Assembly (NCBI RefSeq): GCF_946479275.1
Contig: NZ_CAMLFE010000006.1
Location: 62,001-126,000 of the forward strand
Origin: an uncultured Bartonella sp.
GTDB taxonomy: Bacteria; Pseudomonadota; Alphaproteobacteria; Rhizobiales; Rhizobiaceae
DNA length: 64,000 bases
Direction of reading: 5' to 3'
A program made the translations under genes and the position numbers. The notes beneath the pieces were generated by a model. That model was not told the origin of the DNA and searched no databases. It saw nothing but the letters and a program-made list of their open reading frames with translations. This document shows, one piece after another, positions 52,958-63,512 of the stretch (its first letter is position 1; each line of letters starts with the position of its first letter).

Positions 52958-53206
52958 TTAAAAATTTTTCGCGAGCTTCAGGGCAAGTAGGCGCAACGCA
53001 GCTGAAAGATTAATTTCACAAGGTCGTGTCTCGTCGATCAAAGTAACGAGGCTAGCAAAAGAAAGTTCAAGTTTGTTGGCTTCTTGCAGCAGAATGTCGA
53101 TATAGGCCTGCTCAAGTGATATACTTGTTGCATGACCATCAATACGGACAGAAATTTTTTTTGCCTGCGCTTTCTGCCAGTCAATGGTTCTGATTGACGA
53201 GGGCAG
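52958..53206 (-). CDS. Ribbon-helix-helix domain protein without a standard start codon
   Basis: A frame open from 53239 to the TAA at 52958 encodes KKISVRIDGHATSISLEQAYIDILLQEANK, LSFASLVTLIDETR and NLSAALRLLALKLAKNF. This is the RHH_4 pattern of small Rhizobiales proteins usually found next to sspB and DUF4169. No ATG, GTG or TTG occurs before the domain. The first plausible start is CTG at 53206, right at the DUF4169 stop (53208-53210) and behind AAGGA, giving 82 codons. Either it is translated by coupling from a rare start or it is a recent pseudogene; the intact domain argues for the former. Other members bind DNA or act as small regulators, which is only inference here. Confidence 0.6.
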   Translation of the reverse strand: MPSSIRTIDWQKAQAKKISVRIDGHATSISLEQAYIDILLQEANKLELSFASLVTLIDETRPCEINLSAALRLLALKLAKNF

Positions 53207-53207
53207 G

Positions 53208-53399
53208 TTATCCTTGATCTTTGTCGTGAGGAATTTTCCTTATATCAAGAAAGCTTTCGGTTTTTTGTTTTTGCCGTTTATCAAATGCACGCTCGATTTT
53301 TGTGCGGCCGAATAAAACCCGATTCTCTCCTGCTTCCTTTTCGTTGTTCAGACGTTTCTTTTGTTTGCGAAACTGCCGCAAATTGACAACTTCAGCCAT
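53208..53399 (-). CDS. DUF4169 family protein
   Basis: A 63-aa basic protein (MAEVVNLRQFRKQKKRLNNE, then KEAGENRVLFGRTKIERAFDK). This is the complete DUF4169 pattern, N-L-R-x-F-R-K-x-K near the start and N-R-x-x-F-G-R-T-K-x-E in the middle. The frame is open further upstream, but the family begins at the Met at 53399, 10 bp after the sspB stop. Function unknown; it is a constant neighbour of SspB in Rhizobiales, so a role in the same proteolysis or ribosome-rescue setting is possible. Confidence 0.82.
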   Translation of the reverse strand: MAEVVNLRQFRKQKKRLNNEKEAGENRVLFGRTKIERAFDKRQKQKTESFLDIRKIPHDKDQG

Positions 53400-53409
53400 T
53401 AAAACCGCC

Positions 53410-53988
53410 TTATTTCTTCCGGAAGGCATCAAGCGAGACAACATCGGCGGAAGGTTTTTTTTCTTCTGCACTCGACTTATCATCGCCATCTACGGCTTTT
53501 TCGTGTGCTTTTATTTTGCTGGAAGTTTTTTTCTTGCCCTTTTTATCGGCAAGAATGGCAAGTTCACCACCTTCTTTTTCTTCCGTTATTGTTTTCACAT
53601 CGGGACTGTCATTGTCACTTTTCGGCATGTCGGATGCAAGATCGAACGCAGCCTCGAATGCTGCTGTCGGATCATAAAAAACCTGAACCGCAGAAAATGG
53701 GATGACAAGACGTTCGGGAACGTCACCAAAAGAGAGGCTTACCTCAAAACCGGTATCTGAAACACTCAAATCCCAGAACTGATGCTGCAAAACAATTGTC
53801 ATCTGCTCCGGATAGCGCTCTTTCAAGCGTGATGAAATTTTGACCCCCGGTGCATTTGTGAAAAAAGTAATGAAAAAATGATGGTCACCCGGAAGGCCGG
53901 CTTTTGCTACCTCGGACAAAACTTTACGGATAACACTACGTAAAGCGTCCTGAACGAGAATGTCATAACGGATCTGATCATGAACCAT
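53410..53988 (-). CDS. sspB: Alphaproteobacterial ClpXP adaptor SspB
   Basis: Adaptor that delivers SsrA-tagged proteins to ClpXP. From the ATG at 53988 (AAGGA about 10 nt upstream) it is 192 aa. A folded domain (residues about 1-110) carries DQIRYDILVQDALRSVIRKVL, HHFFITFFTNAPGVKISSRLKERYPEQMTIVLQHQFWDL and FEVSLSFGDVPERLVIPFSAVQVFYDP. A long, charged, unstructured tail ends in VVSLDAFRKK, the ClpX-binding end (XB motif). The family is the alphaproteobacterial SspB (DUF1321). The tmRNA gene that makes the tag it reads lies about 260 bp upstream on the same strand. Confidence 0.92.
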   Translation of the reverse strand: MVHDQIRYDILVQDALRSVIRKVLSEVAKAGLPGDHHFFITFFTNAPGVKISSRLKERYPEQMTIVLQHQFWDLSVSDTGFEVSLSFGDVPERLVIPFSAVQVFYDPTAAFEAAFDLASDMPKSDNDSPDVKTITEEKEGGELAILADKKGKKKTSSKIKAHEKAVDGDDKSSAEEKKPSADVVSLDAFRKK

Positions 53989-54244
53989 TGAAAACCTGTT
54001 CCTTCTGCGATGTGTTTTAACCAAACTTGGCACACATCCTTAATGCAATGTAGTCAATTGTAATGCAATGCGGCAATCAAAATCTCCTCAAAAATTTTCT
54101 TGTCAGCCGATTTATCACAACCTTCGGTTTCAAACTTGATGAAACGACCGCTATGGCTTTCAGTGCAAACATAAATTGAAGTCAAGGTTTCAAACTTGAA
54201 CTTCTAAAATTGAATGAGTCGATAGTTTTAAGCGAATGCTATTT

Positions 54245-54580
54245 AACAAAAGAAGTGAAGGCTTCTGTTGCCAGGTGCCTCCGAACCCCGCTTGGACCGG
54301 CGAAGGTCCAAGACTTAATTTGAAGCGTTCGCGCCGCAATTAAGCAGCGAGACGAGCTTCCGCATAGTTGTCATTTGCAACTACTTAAGTAGCCCGATAA
54401 CGGTGGTACAATGCCGGGTAAAAGAGCAATCTTTACGCCCTTGTCGATCCTGTTTCGCCCCCTTCATAACAAAAACAACTAAAATATCGAAAGCTGTTTT
54501 AATTGTGGTGGAGGCGCCGGGTACCGCCCCCGGGTCCAATGGGTTTATTACACTGTCCATTTATTACCATAGCTGGCAAG
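54245..54580 (-). ncRNA. ssrA: Circularly permuted two-piece tmRNA
   Basis: Transcribed from right to left. The acceptor piece comes first: T-arm GGGGGCGGTACCCGGCGCC and 3' end CGCCTCCACCA (CCA at 54508-54506). A 43-nt linker follows, and then the coding piece beginning GGGGGCGAAACAGGATCGAC at 54462. GGGGGCG pairs with CGCCTCC as the 7-bp acceptor stem. The resume codon GCA (54378-54376) opens a tag reading ANDNYAEARLAA and then TAA (54340). Downstream are helices such as CTTGGACC...GGTCCAAG and a short hairpin with TTTT near 54250. Permutation of ssrA is a hallmark of alphaproteobacteria. The outer ends are estimates. Confidence 0.93.
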
Positions 54581-55309
54581 CCAGCACCGCCAATATAGGT
54601 AAAATGCCGCTCATAGAAAAGGGGGGGTGTCCAACTTTTTCGCAGACCGCTTCACACAGTACGAATGGCTGATCGGTTAGATGGTAGTACTTTAGAATTC
54701 TGATTATTCCGGATGAAAAATCATTGCCTGATTAAAGATCAAAAAATTGTTTAAAAGGTGCTGACCGTTGTTTAACGGAAGTGCCGAGCTCACGACCGAC
54801 CATATTGATCAAAAAAGATATGATGCAAATGTGAATGGCTCCGCAGGCGGTGGGCTTGAAAGAGGTATTGTTACCGAAGTTTATAAAAAAGCGCTGCTGC
54901 AGCAGTGGCTGTAACCGATGGCGCCGCAACGTAATTAGAAAAACACGTCGCCTAAATATTTGCTTAAGAGACAAACAAAAGCAAACAAGCAGTCAAAAAA
55001 CGTAATGAATTGCCGATTGATTTAAGATGGTCATATGAGAACCGGGTGACATTCTATTATTTTGTTGCCAAGGAACCAGCCTGCTCAAGTAAAGGAAGAG
55101 GCCGGTTTCGCCCCCAATCTCGCAGAAGGGCTAATTTCCTCTTTGCGCAAGAAACAAGAAGAGTGTGAGATTTTGCGTGACAGCGAAGGGGGCAGCCTGA
55201 TTATTAAAACCTGGAACAGGTAAAATCTGCCATTCGGAACGACCCTATTCAGGGTAATTTTATGGCTATCGCACCCTAAAAAAGTTACCTAATGGGATTC
55301 ATGCAGTCG
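54581..55309. other. Spacer with decayed coding-like segments
   Basis: No intact gene. At about 54771-54908 one frame reads LFNGSAELTTDHIDQKRYDA and on to GGLERGIVTEVYKKALLQQWL then stop. At about 55050-55222 another reads QPAQVKEEAGFAPNLAEGLI and then SSLRKKQEECEILRDSEGG, IIKTWNR then stop. Neither has a normal start or a family I recognise. A G7 tract lies near 54622. Confidence 0.3.
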
Positions 55310-55311
55310 TA

Positions 55312-55341
55312 AAAAAAAGCCCCTCGAAAGAGGGGCTTTTC
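55312..55341 (-). terminator. Terminator after dctA
   Basis: Stem AAGCCCCTC / GAGGGGCTT with loop GAAA; on the minus strand it runs into eight Ts. It lies just beyond the dctA stop. Confidence 0.85.
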
Positions 55342-55362
55342 CTAATTCAGCAGGAAGCACTC

Positions 55363-56706
55363 TTAGTGGGCTTCTTTACTTTTTGCTTCTTCAACATGGT
55401 GATGCCCATGTTGGTGTTCGTGACCACCCAGTACTTTATGAAGTTGAACCGTATCAAGCTCGTTTTCCCAACGGGCAACGACGATACAGGCTACCGCATT
55501 GCCGACAAGATTGGTCAATGCACGGCATTCCGACATGAAGCGATCAATACCCAATATGATTGCCATGCCAGCAACAGGAATAGCGGGAACCGCACCAAGT
55601 GTAGCCGCAAGGGTGATGAAGCCTGCTCCGGTGACACCGGCTGCTCCCTTTGATGAAATCATTGCAACAATCAGAATAAGCAACTGGTGTTCAAGCGTAA
55701 GGTTGATGTCCAAAGCTTGCGCGATAAACAATGTTGCCAATGTCATATAGATATTGGTTCCATCAAGGTTGAAAGAATAGCCTGTCGGAATAACAAGCCC
55801 GACAACCGATTTCTTGGCGCCAGCCTTTTCCATTTTTTCCATCAATGTCGGCAAAGCAGCTTCGGAAGATGATGTGCCAAGAACCAGTAACAGCTCATCC
55901 TTGATGTAGCGTACAACTCTGAAAATCGACACGCCGTTATAACGGCAGACGGCGCCAAGAACGACAACGACAAACAGAATAGATGTCAGGTAGAAAGTTG
56001 CAACCAGATAGAACAGGTTGATGACAGAGCCGATACCATATTTACCGATTGTGAAGGCCATTGCACCAAAAGCACCAATCGGGGCGGCTTTCATGAGAAT
56101 GGCAACCAATTTGAAAATCGGTGTGGAAAGAGCATGGATGAAATCCAGAATGGGACGGCCGCGTTCGCCAACTGATCCCAAAGCAATGCCGAACAATATG
56201 GAAAAGAACAGTACCTGAAGGATATCCCCCTCGGCGAAAGCAGAAACCACTGTCGAGGGAATGATGTTCATCAGGAATTTGACGATTGATGCATCATGGG
56301 CTTTTTCGGCGTAAACTTTGACCGAAGCAGCATCAAGTGAAGCGGGGTCAATATGCATTCCCGCACCCGGTTGCAGCACGTTTCCGATAATGAGGCCAAT
56401 GATAAGCGCCAGAGTTGAGAATGTAATGAAATAAAGCATGCATTTGCCTGCAACACGACCGACCTTTTTCAAGTCGCTCATACCGGCAATACCGCTTACA
56501 ATGGTCAAAAAGATAACCGGTGCGATAATCATTTTAACCAGTTTGATGAAGGCATCGCCTAACGGCTTCAACGATGCGCCGACATCAGGATAAAAATATC
56601 CGAGCAAAATACCACAGATAATCGCGAATATCACCTGCACATAAAGCACTTTATATAACGCACGACGAGGATGTGGTTGTGTCATTTGTTCAATTTTGTA
56701 AGCCAT
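55363..56706 (-). CDS. dctA: C4-dicarboxylate:cation symporter DctA
   Basis: Inner-membrane uptake of succinate, fumarate and malate. The 447-aa protein has the DAACS fold with [19 protein letters not shown], the serine-rich hairpin [17 protein letters not shown], the substrate and cation motif [30 protein letters not shown] and [28 protein letters not shown]. The C-terminal tail carries a His-rich run ([11 protein letters not shown]), which could bind metal. A glutamate/aspartate carrier (GltP) is the main alternative. The sigma-54 promoter upstream strongly favours DctA. dctB and dctD are not in this window. Confidence 0.9.
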   Translation of the reverse strand: MAYKIEQMTQPHPRRALYKVLYVQVIFAIICGILLGYFYPDVGASLKPLGDAFIKLVKMIIAPVIFLTIVSGIAGMSDLKKVGRVAGKCMLYFITFSTLALIIGLIIGNVLQPGAGMHIDPASLDAASVKVYAEKAHDASIVKFLMNIIPSTVVSAFAEGDILQVLFFSILFGIALGSVGERGRPILDFIHALSTPIFKLVAILMKAAPIGAFGAMAFTIGKYGIGSVINLFYLVATFYLTSILFVVVVLGAVCRYNGVSIFRVVRYIKDELLLVLGTSSSEAALPTLMEKMEKAGAKKSVVGLVIPTGYSFNLDGTNIYMTLATLFIAQALDINLTLEHQLLILIVAMISSKGAAGVTGAGFITLAATLGAVPAIPVAGMAIILGIDRFMSECRALTNLVGNAVACIVVARWENELDTVQLHKVLGGHEHQHGHHHVEEAKSKEAH

Positions 56707-56795
56707 GAAGCCTCCCTCTGATCGACCGCACCACTTTTAAAAATGGTTCTAGCAGCTCCTCGGCTACCTCCCGACCGACCTTTTCCATAAAGTCC

Positions 56796-56812
56796 TGCAA
56801 TTCATATGCCAA
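56796..56812 (-). promoter_or_regulatory. Sigma-54 promoter of dctA
   Basis: On the minus strand TTGGCATATGAATTGCA matches the RpoN consensus (YTGGCACG-N4-TTGCW), with GG and GC exactly 10 nt apart. It would start transcription about 80 nt before the dctA ATG. DctA is classically activated by DctB/DctD through RpoN. Confidence 0.72.
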
Positions 56813-57509
56813 GTGGCCATTGCTTCGCAAGTTGATTTCACCAAATAACAGCATTTTCAGTCTATAAAATTTTAAAAAATTGGGGAAAAAACCATGAAAT
56901 CACCATGGGTTGGGCTGATATCCTGAATTTTTGATTCAAATGTTTTCTGCTTGTTCAAGATAATCCTCTTTTATTGAAGATTAGAATGCCGAATAATCAA
57001 CTTTCGTGTCTTAATCCAAACTTTTGTTCGGGATAAAAGAAAACTGTTGTCTGATAATCAATTGAGGATAATCGGATAATGCCATCATGGCTCGAAAGTT
57101 TAGCAATGCTGTTGCTGGTTCGGGAGGTGTGGCGAAAAGCAGTTAAAAATGGAAATAGGTTGAAAACGGGAGAAGGAAACTGTGTCGGATTTTTGTATCA
57201 TATTCACGGTGGGGCATTTTAACAAACAGAATGTATAATAAAAACAGTTGTCTAAGCCATTGTCTTTATGGTTAGCGGCAAGTAATAATCTCACAGCTTT
57301 GGTCATAAAGTTGCTATCAAAACAAGGAAGTTTTCCCGAAAACGTCGGAAATTACGACTATCCCAATAAAGGTGGGACACTCATTGCAACTTTGGTAAAG
57401 TTAAGATGTGCATATATAAACGTAGAAGACGGGCACAGCTAAAAAACAAAAAAGTTCCTGACCCGGAAACTGAAAGAGTCATCCTCTTCGATAATTTCAG
57501 CAGTGATTT
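56813..57509. other. Gene-free spacer upstream of dctA
   Basis: About 700 bp, presumably including dctA activator sites that I cannot define. A 47-codon frame starting at an ATG at 57079 (MPSWLESLAMLLLVREVWRK) ends at 57222; a GAGGA is 10 nt upstream, but the evidence is too weak to call it a gene. Confidence 0.4.
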
Positions 57510-57908
57510 TTATTCGGCAGGTCTCGCTCCGATATATTCCCAGCCTTTGTCAATATCGTTTAAAGAAAACCATTTGGTTTCGACACGCCCGAAAGGCCTG
57601 AAAAATTCGATAGCAAGATTAAGCCAATCGGGCCCGCCTACAATGGCATAACGTTTCAATTTTTTAAAAGCTTCGGCCCTGATTTTTGCAGTATCCTCGT
57701 TAAACAGACTTTCCCAATCGATACCGTCATATTCTTTGAAGATGACGATCATATCGACGTGATCTTGTCCTTCCGCTTCCGCTTCGAAAAGGCCATAGAG
57801 ATTTTCAACATCGGAGGACGAAAGAACCCCATTGATCGAAAAAGCAATAGCACCGGCGCGATCGGTTTTGATTTTGGAGACAACAGATATTGTATCTTCA
57901 GGCAACAT
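57510..57908 (-). CDS. SpoIIAA-like (STAS/SEC14-type) protein
   Basis: A 132-aa protein with the SpoIIAA-like fold seen in DUF3478 proteins: IAFSINGVLSSSDVENLYGLFEAEAEGQDHVDMIVIFKEYDGIDWESLF, AEAFKKLKRYAIVGGPDWLNLAIEFFRPF and ETKWFSLNDIDKGWEYI. Members are small cytosolic proteins, possibly lipid- or anti-sigma-related; function unproven. ATG at 57908 preceded by GAAGGG. Convergent to nothing and divergent from pdxJ. Confidence 0.75.
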   Translation of the reverse strand: MLPEDTISVVSKIKTDRAGAIAFSINGVLSSSDVENLYGLFEAEAEGQDHVDMIVIFKEYDGIDWESLFNEDTAKIRAEAFKKLKRYAIVGGPDWLNLAIEFFRPFGRVETKWFSLNDIDKGWEYIGARPAE

Positions 57909-58013
57909 GCTTTTACCCTTCCTTGAAGCGCAATTAAGTTATATGTAGAAAATTAATGTAGCGTTTCAAATGGTCACAAGAACGATTTGAATCGGAATTT
58001 ATAGGTGTGGTCG

Positions 58014-58751
58014 ATGACAATAAAGCTATCGGTTAATCTTAACGCTATCGCGGTTTTACGCAATCGCCGGAATTTGCCTTGGCCAAATGTCGTAGGCATG
58101 GGGCGCATTGCACTTGATGCGGGGGCGGACGGAATTACAGTGCACCCGCGGCCTGATCAGCGCCATATAAGATTTAGCGATCTTCCCGACATCCGCCGCC
58201 TGATTGATGACGAATTTCCAAATCGCGAATTCAATATCGAAGGATACCCGGACCCGACATTTCTTGATATGGCAGAAACTTATGCCAACCAGATAACATT
58301 GGTGCCTGATTCTCCCCAGCAATCAACGTCCGACCATGGGTGGGATTTTAGTCGACAGAGCACTTTTTTAGCTCCGATTATCAAACGGCTGAAGGACCGT
58401 TCCATCCGCGTTATTCTGTTTGTAAGTCCGGTTCTCGACGGGCTTGAAGAGGCAAAAAAACTCGGTGCTGATGGTGTTGAAATTTATACCGGCCCCTATG
58501 GTGACGCTTATGACAGCGACAAAAAGCAATTGCAAGCGCTTGGAGCGGTTACGATTGTTGCCGAAAAAGCAAAACAACTGGGACTCCTTGTCAATGCCGG
58601 GCACGATCTGACAGTGCCCAATCTTCCCCCCATTGTAAAAAGTGTGCCGTGGCTTTATGAAGTCTCGATCGGCCACGGACTTATAGCAGACGCTTTGGAA
58701 CACGGTATGAGAAATACCGTTATAAGGTTCAAGCGGGCATTAACTGTTTAA
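58014..58751 (+). CDS. pdxJ: Pyridoxine 5'-phosphate synthase PdxJ
   Basis: Final ring-closing enzyme of the DXP-dependent vitamin B6 pathway. About 245 aa from the ATG at 58014 (AGGTG upstream; an in-frame GTG lies three codons earlier). The TIM-barrel landmarks are [116 protein letters not shown] and [17 protein letters not shown]. All catalytic residues look conserved. Confidence 0.95.
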   Translation: MTIKLSVNLNAIAVLRNRRNLPWPNVVGMGRIALDAGADGITVHPRPDQRHIRFSDLPDIRRLIDDEFPNREFNIEGYPDPTFLDMAETYANQITLVPDSPQQSTSDHGWDFSRQSTFLAPIIKRLKDRSIRVILFVSPVLDGLEEAKKLGADGVEIYTGPYGDAYDSDKKQLQALGAVTIVAEKAKQLGLLVNAGHDLTVPNLPPIVKSVPWLYEVSIGHGLIADALEHGMRNTVIRFKRALTV

Positions 58752-58853
58752 CCGTCCGTTACGGCACAGATCTAAGACTATTTAAGGCAGGTAATTTTTC
58801 CTCCGTTTTCTATATCTTCAACAATGAATACTTTCGGCTGAAAGGATTGCGCC

Positions 58854-60779
58854 ATGGCGGACCCTCAAGATATCGACCTTGCGACCGACGATTCCACGTC
58901 AGCTGATGAAAGCAATGACCATTCCAAAGAAAGCTTTTTGCTTCTGTTGATCGGCGCCATAGGTGTTGTCTATGGTGATATTGGTACAAGTCCTATTTAC
59001 GCTTTTCGTGAGGCCTTGCGCGCAGGTGCCGGCAATCATGATATTCTGAAATTCGATGTCTATGGCGTTATCTCGCTGATATTCTGGGCGTTGTTACTCA
59101 TTGTTACAATCAAATATGTTGTTTTCGTTTTGCGTGCCGACAATAACGGCGAAGGCGGGATTTTATCATTGATGGCGCTTGCACGCTCGACTTTCCGAAA
59201 GAGAGGTGGCTGGGCTCTGGGGATAGGTATATTAGGCGCATCGCTGTTTTTTGGCGATGCCGTTATTACACCGGCTGTCTCCGTGCTTTCAGCTGTTGAA
59301 GGTATGGAAGTTGTGGCTCCCGACCTTGAGCCCTTTGTTGTGCCGCTGACGCTCATCATTCTGGTGGCACTTTTTGCTGTACAAAGATTTGGCACCGGCA
59401 AAGTTGCAATTGTTTTTGGTCCGATAACATTGGTCTGGTTTCTGGCACTCGGCGGGTTTGGCCTATTCCACATCTTTGATGATTTGACGATCCTGAAATC
59501 ATTGTTTCCAGGATATGCTATTTCCTATATTGTCGGCAATCCGGCAACTTCCTTTGCAGCCGTCGGCGCAGTGTTTCTGGCTGTCACCGGTGCTGAAGCA
59601 CTTTATGCAGACCTTGGACATTTCGGACGTCGTCCGATTGTTGCAGCATGGCTGTGGATTGTGTTCCCTTGTCTTGTGCTCAATTATCTCGGGCAGGGTG
59701 CATTTATTCTTTCCCACGGGCGCAATACGATCAATCCGTTCTATCAGATGCTGCCCGAATGGGCACTTATACCGATGATTATTCTGGCAACGATGGCGAC
59801 AGTGATCGCGGCTCAGGCGGTGATAACCGGTGCTTTTTCCATGGCCCGTCAGGCTGTGCAACTCAATATTTTGCCGCGGCTCGAGATATTGCACACGTCG
59901 GAAAAGAATCTCGGCCAAATCTATATGCCGAGGATCAATCTTATTCTTGCAATTATTGTTATTCTTCTTGTCATAGGTTTTGAAAGATCATCCAACCTCG
60001 CAGCTGCATACGGTATTTCCGTGACCGGCAATATGATCGTCACAACATCTCTGCTTTTTATCGTTATGAGACGCATCTGGAAATGGAGGCTTGCTTTATG
60101 CCTTCTGCCGACGCTTGCGTTCCTGTGTCTTGATCTTCTTTTCTTCAGCGCCAATCTGATAAAAATCCATGATGGCGGATGGGTATCCGTGGGACTAGCC
60201 TGCAGCGTGGTGCTCATTATGTGGACCTGGGTTCGTGGCAGCCGACATTTGTTCAAAAAAACCCGCAAAGCCGAAGTGCCGCTTGATCTTATCGTTACCA
60301 AAATGGCCGAAAAACCGCCAATCATCGTACCGGGGACGGCTGTGTTTTTAACGAGTGATCCAAAGAGCGCACCCAGTGCTTTGATGCACAGCCTTAAACA
60401 TTATAAAGTTTTGCATGAAAACAATGTTATATTAACGGTGAATACCGCCTCGACGCCACGTGTATCTTCGGTTGATCGTGCACGGGTTTCCCAGTTCAAT
60501 GAACGTTTTATGCAAGTCACTTTGACATTCGGTTATATGGAACAGCCGAACATTCCGAAAGCTTTGGCAATATGTCGTAAACTGGGGTGGAAATTCGATA
60601 TTATGACCACATCATTTTTTGTGTCCCGTCGTTCCATTAAACCGGCAGCGAAATCCGATATGCCGATGTGGCAGGATAAATTCTATATTTTTCTAGCCAG
60701 AACCGCGGCCGACGCAACCGAATATTTCCAGATTCCAACCGGACGTGTTGTAGAAATCGGCACCCAAATTACCGTTTGA
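58854..60779 (+). CDS. kup: Low-affinity K+ uptake protein Kup
   Basis: K+:H+ symporter of the KUP/HAK family, 641 aa with 12 transmembrane helices in the first two thirds and a hydrophilic C-terminal third. Landmarks: IGVVYGDIGTSPIYAFREAL, RADNNGEGGILSLMAL, FFGDAVITPAVSVLSAVEGMEV, VTGAEALYADLGHFGRRPI, NYLGQGAFIL, ISVTGNMIVTTSLLF, VIVPGTAVFLTSDP-type IIVPGTAVFLT. Monocistronic. E. coli Kup is 622 aa. Confidence 0.95.
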   Translation: MADPQDIDLATDDSTSADESNDHSKESFLLLLIGAIGVVYGDIGTSPIYAFREALRAGAGNHDILKFDVYGVISLIFWALLLIVTIKYVVFVLRADNNGEGGILSLMALARSTFRKRGGWALGIGILGASLFFGDAVITPAVSVLSAVEGMEVVAPDLEPFVVPLTLIILVALFAVQRFGTGKVAIVFGPITLVWFLALGGFGLFHIFDDLTILKSLFPGYAISYIVGNPATSFAAVGAVFLAVTGAEALYADLGHFGRRPIVAAWLWIVFPCLVLNYLGQGAFILSHGRNTINPFYQMLPEWALIPMIILATMATVIAAQAVITGAFSMARQAVQLNILPRLEILHTSEKNLGQIYMPRINLILAIIVILLVIGFERSSNLAAAYGISVTGNMIVTTSLLFIVMRRIWKWRLALCLLPTLAFLCLDLLFFSANLIKIHDGGWVSVGLACSVVLIMWTWVRGSRHLFKKTRKAEVPLDLIVTKMAEKPPIIVPGTAVFLTSDPKSAPSALMHSLKHYKVLHENNVILTVNTASTPRVSSVDRARVSQFNERFMQVTLTFGYMEQPNIPKALAICRKLGWKFDIMTTSFFVSRRSIKPAAKSDMPMWQDKFYIFLARTAADATEYFQIPTGRVVEIGTQITV

Positions 60780-60952
60780 GCAAGATTACTGTTTGAAAAA
60801 GCAATCTTGCTGTCCAAACCGCCGGCTTTGTTGATGAACTAAAAAGGTGACAAAGCCTTCAAGCCGTTCCACTAATTTTGATTTCTAATAAAAAGAGATT
60901 TTTAATGAAAATAACACTTGCTATTGCTGATTTCTCGTAGCAAGGTAACGAA

Positions 60953-60981
60953 CCGTACGGTACGGTACGGTACGGAAAGAG
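60953..60981 (+). repeat. TACGG pentanucleotide tandem repeat in the tetR leader
   Basis: Four perfect TACGG copies (60956-60975), preceded by CCG so that CCGTACGG palindromes arise. The array abuts GGAAAGAG and the ATG at 60982, so it lies across the ribosome site and probable operator of the TetR-ilvC pair. A pentamer array is prone to slippage. Confidence 0.75.
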
Positions 60982-62678
<1,697 letters not shown>

Positions 62679-62710
62679 TCAAAGCGGTTTGTTGTAAAAA
62701 ATCCAAAAAA

Positions 62711-62738
62711 AAGAGCCGGTTATGCCGGCTCTTTTTTG
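62711..62738 (+). terminator. Terminator after ilvC
   Basis: Stem AAGAGCCGG / CCGGCTCTT with a short loop (TTATG) and six Ts. Confidence 0.88.
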
Positions 62739-62785
62739 TTACAGAATTTAAAAAATTGTGTCAGCAAGGTCGATTGTTCGCTGCA

Positions 62786-62850
62786 TTGCGGCGGGTCGTT
62801 CCGACGTTATCGAAACAACTTTCACGAAAGAAATCGGAATTGATTTCTTT
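62786..62850 (+). pseudogene. Fragment of a ketol-acid reductoisomerase gene
   Basis: These 65 bases align without gaps to ilvC bases 62173-62237 at 52 of 65 positions. The frame reads AAGRSDVIETTFTKEIGIDFF then stops, against [21 protein letters not shown] in IlvC. It is a decayed partial duplicate downstream of the intact gene and cannot be functional as an enzyme. Confidence 0.8.
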
Positions 62851-63053
62851 AATTGAGTGATTGTTTGAAATAACTCGAATAGGTGTTTGCGGTTAACGCG
62901 TGTTTTACGAAAATCAACTTTGCCGACCGCGCAGTTGGAATTCACTTAATCTCATCATTTGTTAGAAAAGATTATCAAATGTCCGGATTGAGCTTAAACG
63001 AAAGGATCGGTATCAATAATTTTCAATATTTTGAAAATTTATAAAGCTAAAAA

Positions 63054-63061
63054 GGGGGGGG
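63054..63061 (+). repeat. G8 homopolymer tract
   Basis: Eight consecutive Gs about 100 bp beyond the 3' end of the BA14K-like gene. It is the longest homopolymer of its kind noticed in the window; no promoter or reading frame crosses it, so any slippage would probably be silent. Confidence 0.6.
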
Positions 63062-63158
63062 TATTTTCTGAAATGGAAAATTTCCTTTCACGCGGGGAAA
63101 CACTCCGTGAGCCGCCATGCATAGAACATTTTTCATCATAGAGTGATGGCAACAATAC

Positions 63159-63512
63159 TTATTTCGGAAATGGCGACTTACAGGTCTGACGCACGCCACC
63201 GCGGTCGATATAAGTGTCATCCGATGAACGATAACTTCTATAACGATCGCTGCACCATTGCTGGTGGTTGATATCCGGACCGGTATCCAATTTATATGTC
63301 GGGCCACCGGGATTTGTCTGTTCCGGTTTATAATTCCGGTTCGGTTTAGGTACCCCGTAATGGGCGTGAGGAAGCGGCGCGTTTTGCGGGCGGGCTATGG
63401 GTGCCAATGGACTGTTTAGTTCAACAGCACTGCCATTCATCGTAAAAGCCAATGACACAAAAAGTGTTGGAAGAAAAATACTTGCTAACCGGCAAAACAT
63501 GGATTTCCTCAT
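63159..63512 (-). CDS. BA14K-like secreted protein
   Basis: 117 aa with a Sec signal peptide (hydrophobic SIFLPTLFVSLAFTMNGSA, cleavage about residue 28) and a Pro-rich middle. The C-terminal motif QWCSDRYRSYRSSDDTYID...RQTC resembles the BA14K domain (W-C-x-x-R-Y-R-S-Y-...-T-Y), known from a Brucella immunoreactive protein with lectin-like activity. The two Cys residues may form a disulfide. Small exported proteins of this type are common in Rhizobiales. Specific function unknown. Confidence 0.72.
   Translation of the reverse strand: MRKSMFCRLASIFLPTLFVSLAFTMNGSAVELNSPLAPIARPQNAPLPHAHYGVPKPNRNYKPEQTNPGGPTYKLDTGPDINHQQWCSDRYRSYRSSDDTYIDRGGVRQTCKSPFPK

Noticed and set aside
54403-54672. An 89-aa plus-strand reading frame
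   Set aside because: It is the antisense of the two tmRNA pieces; the RNA evidence explains the sequence fully.
54732-54974. An 80-aa minus-strand frame near 54.8 kb
   Set aside because: No SD and no family resemblance; the plus strand there reads better as decayed coding sequence.
57079-57222. A 47-codon frame with ATG and a distant GAGGA upstream of dctA
   Set aside because: The ribosome site is 10-11 nt away and the product is not recognised; kept only as a remark.
60780-60810. Hairpin GCAAGATT / AATCTTGC after kup as a terminator
   Set aside because: The loop is long and no T run follows, so it is not a convincing rho-independent terminator.
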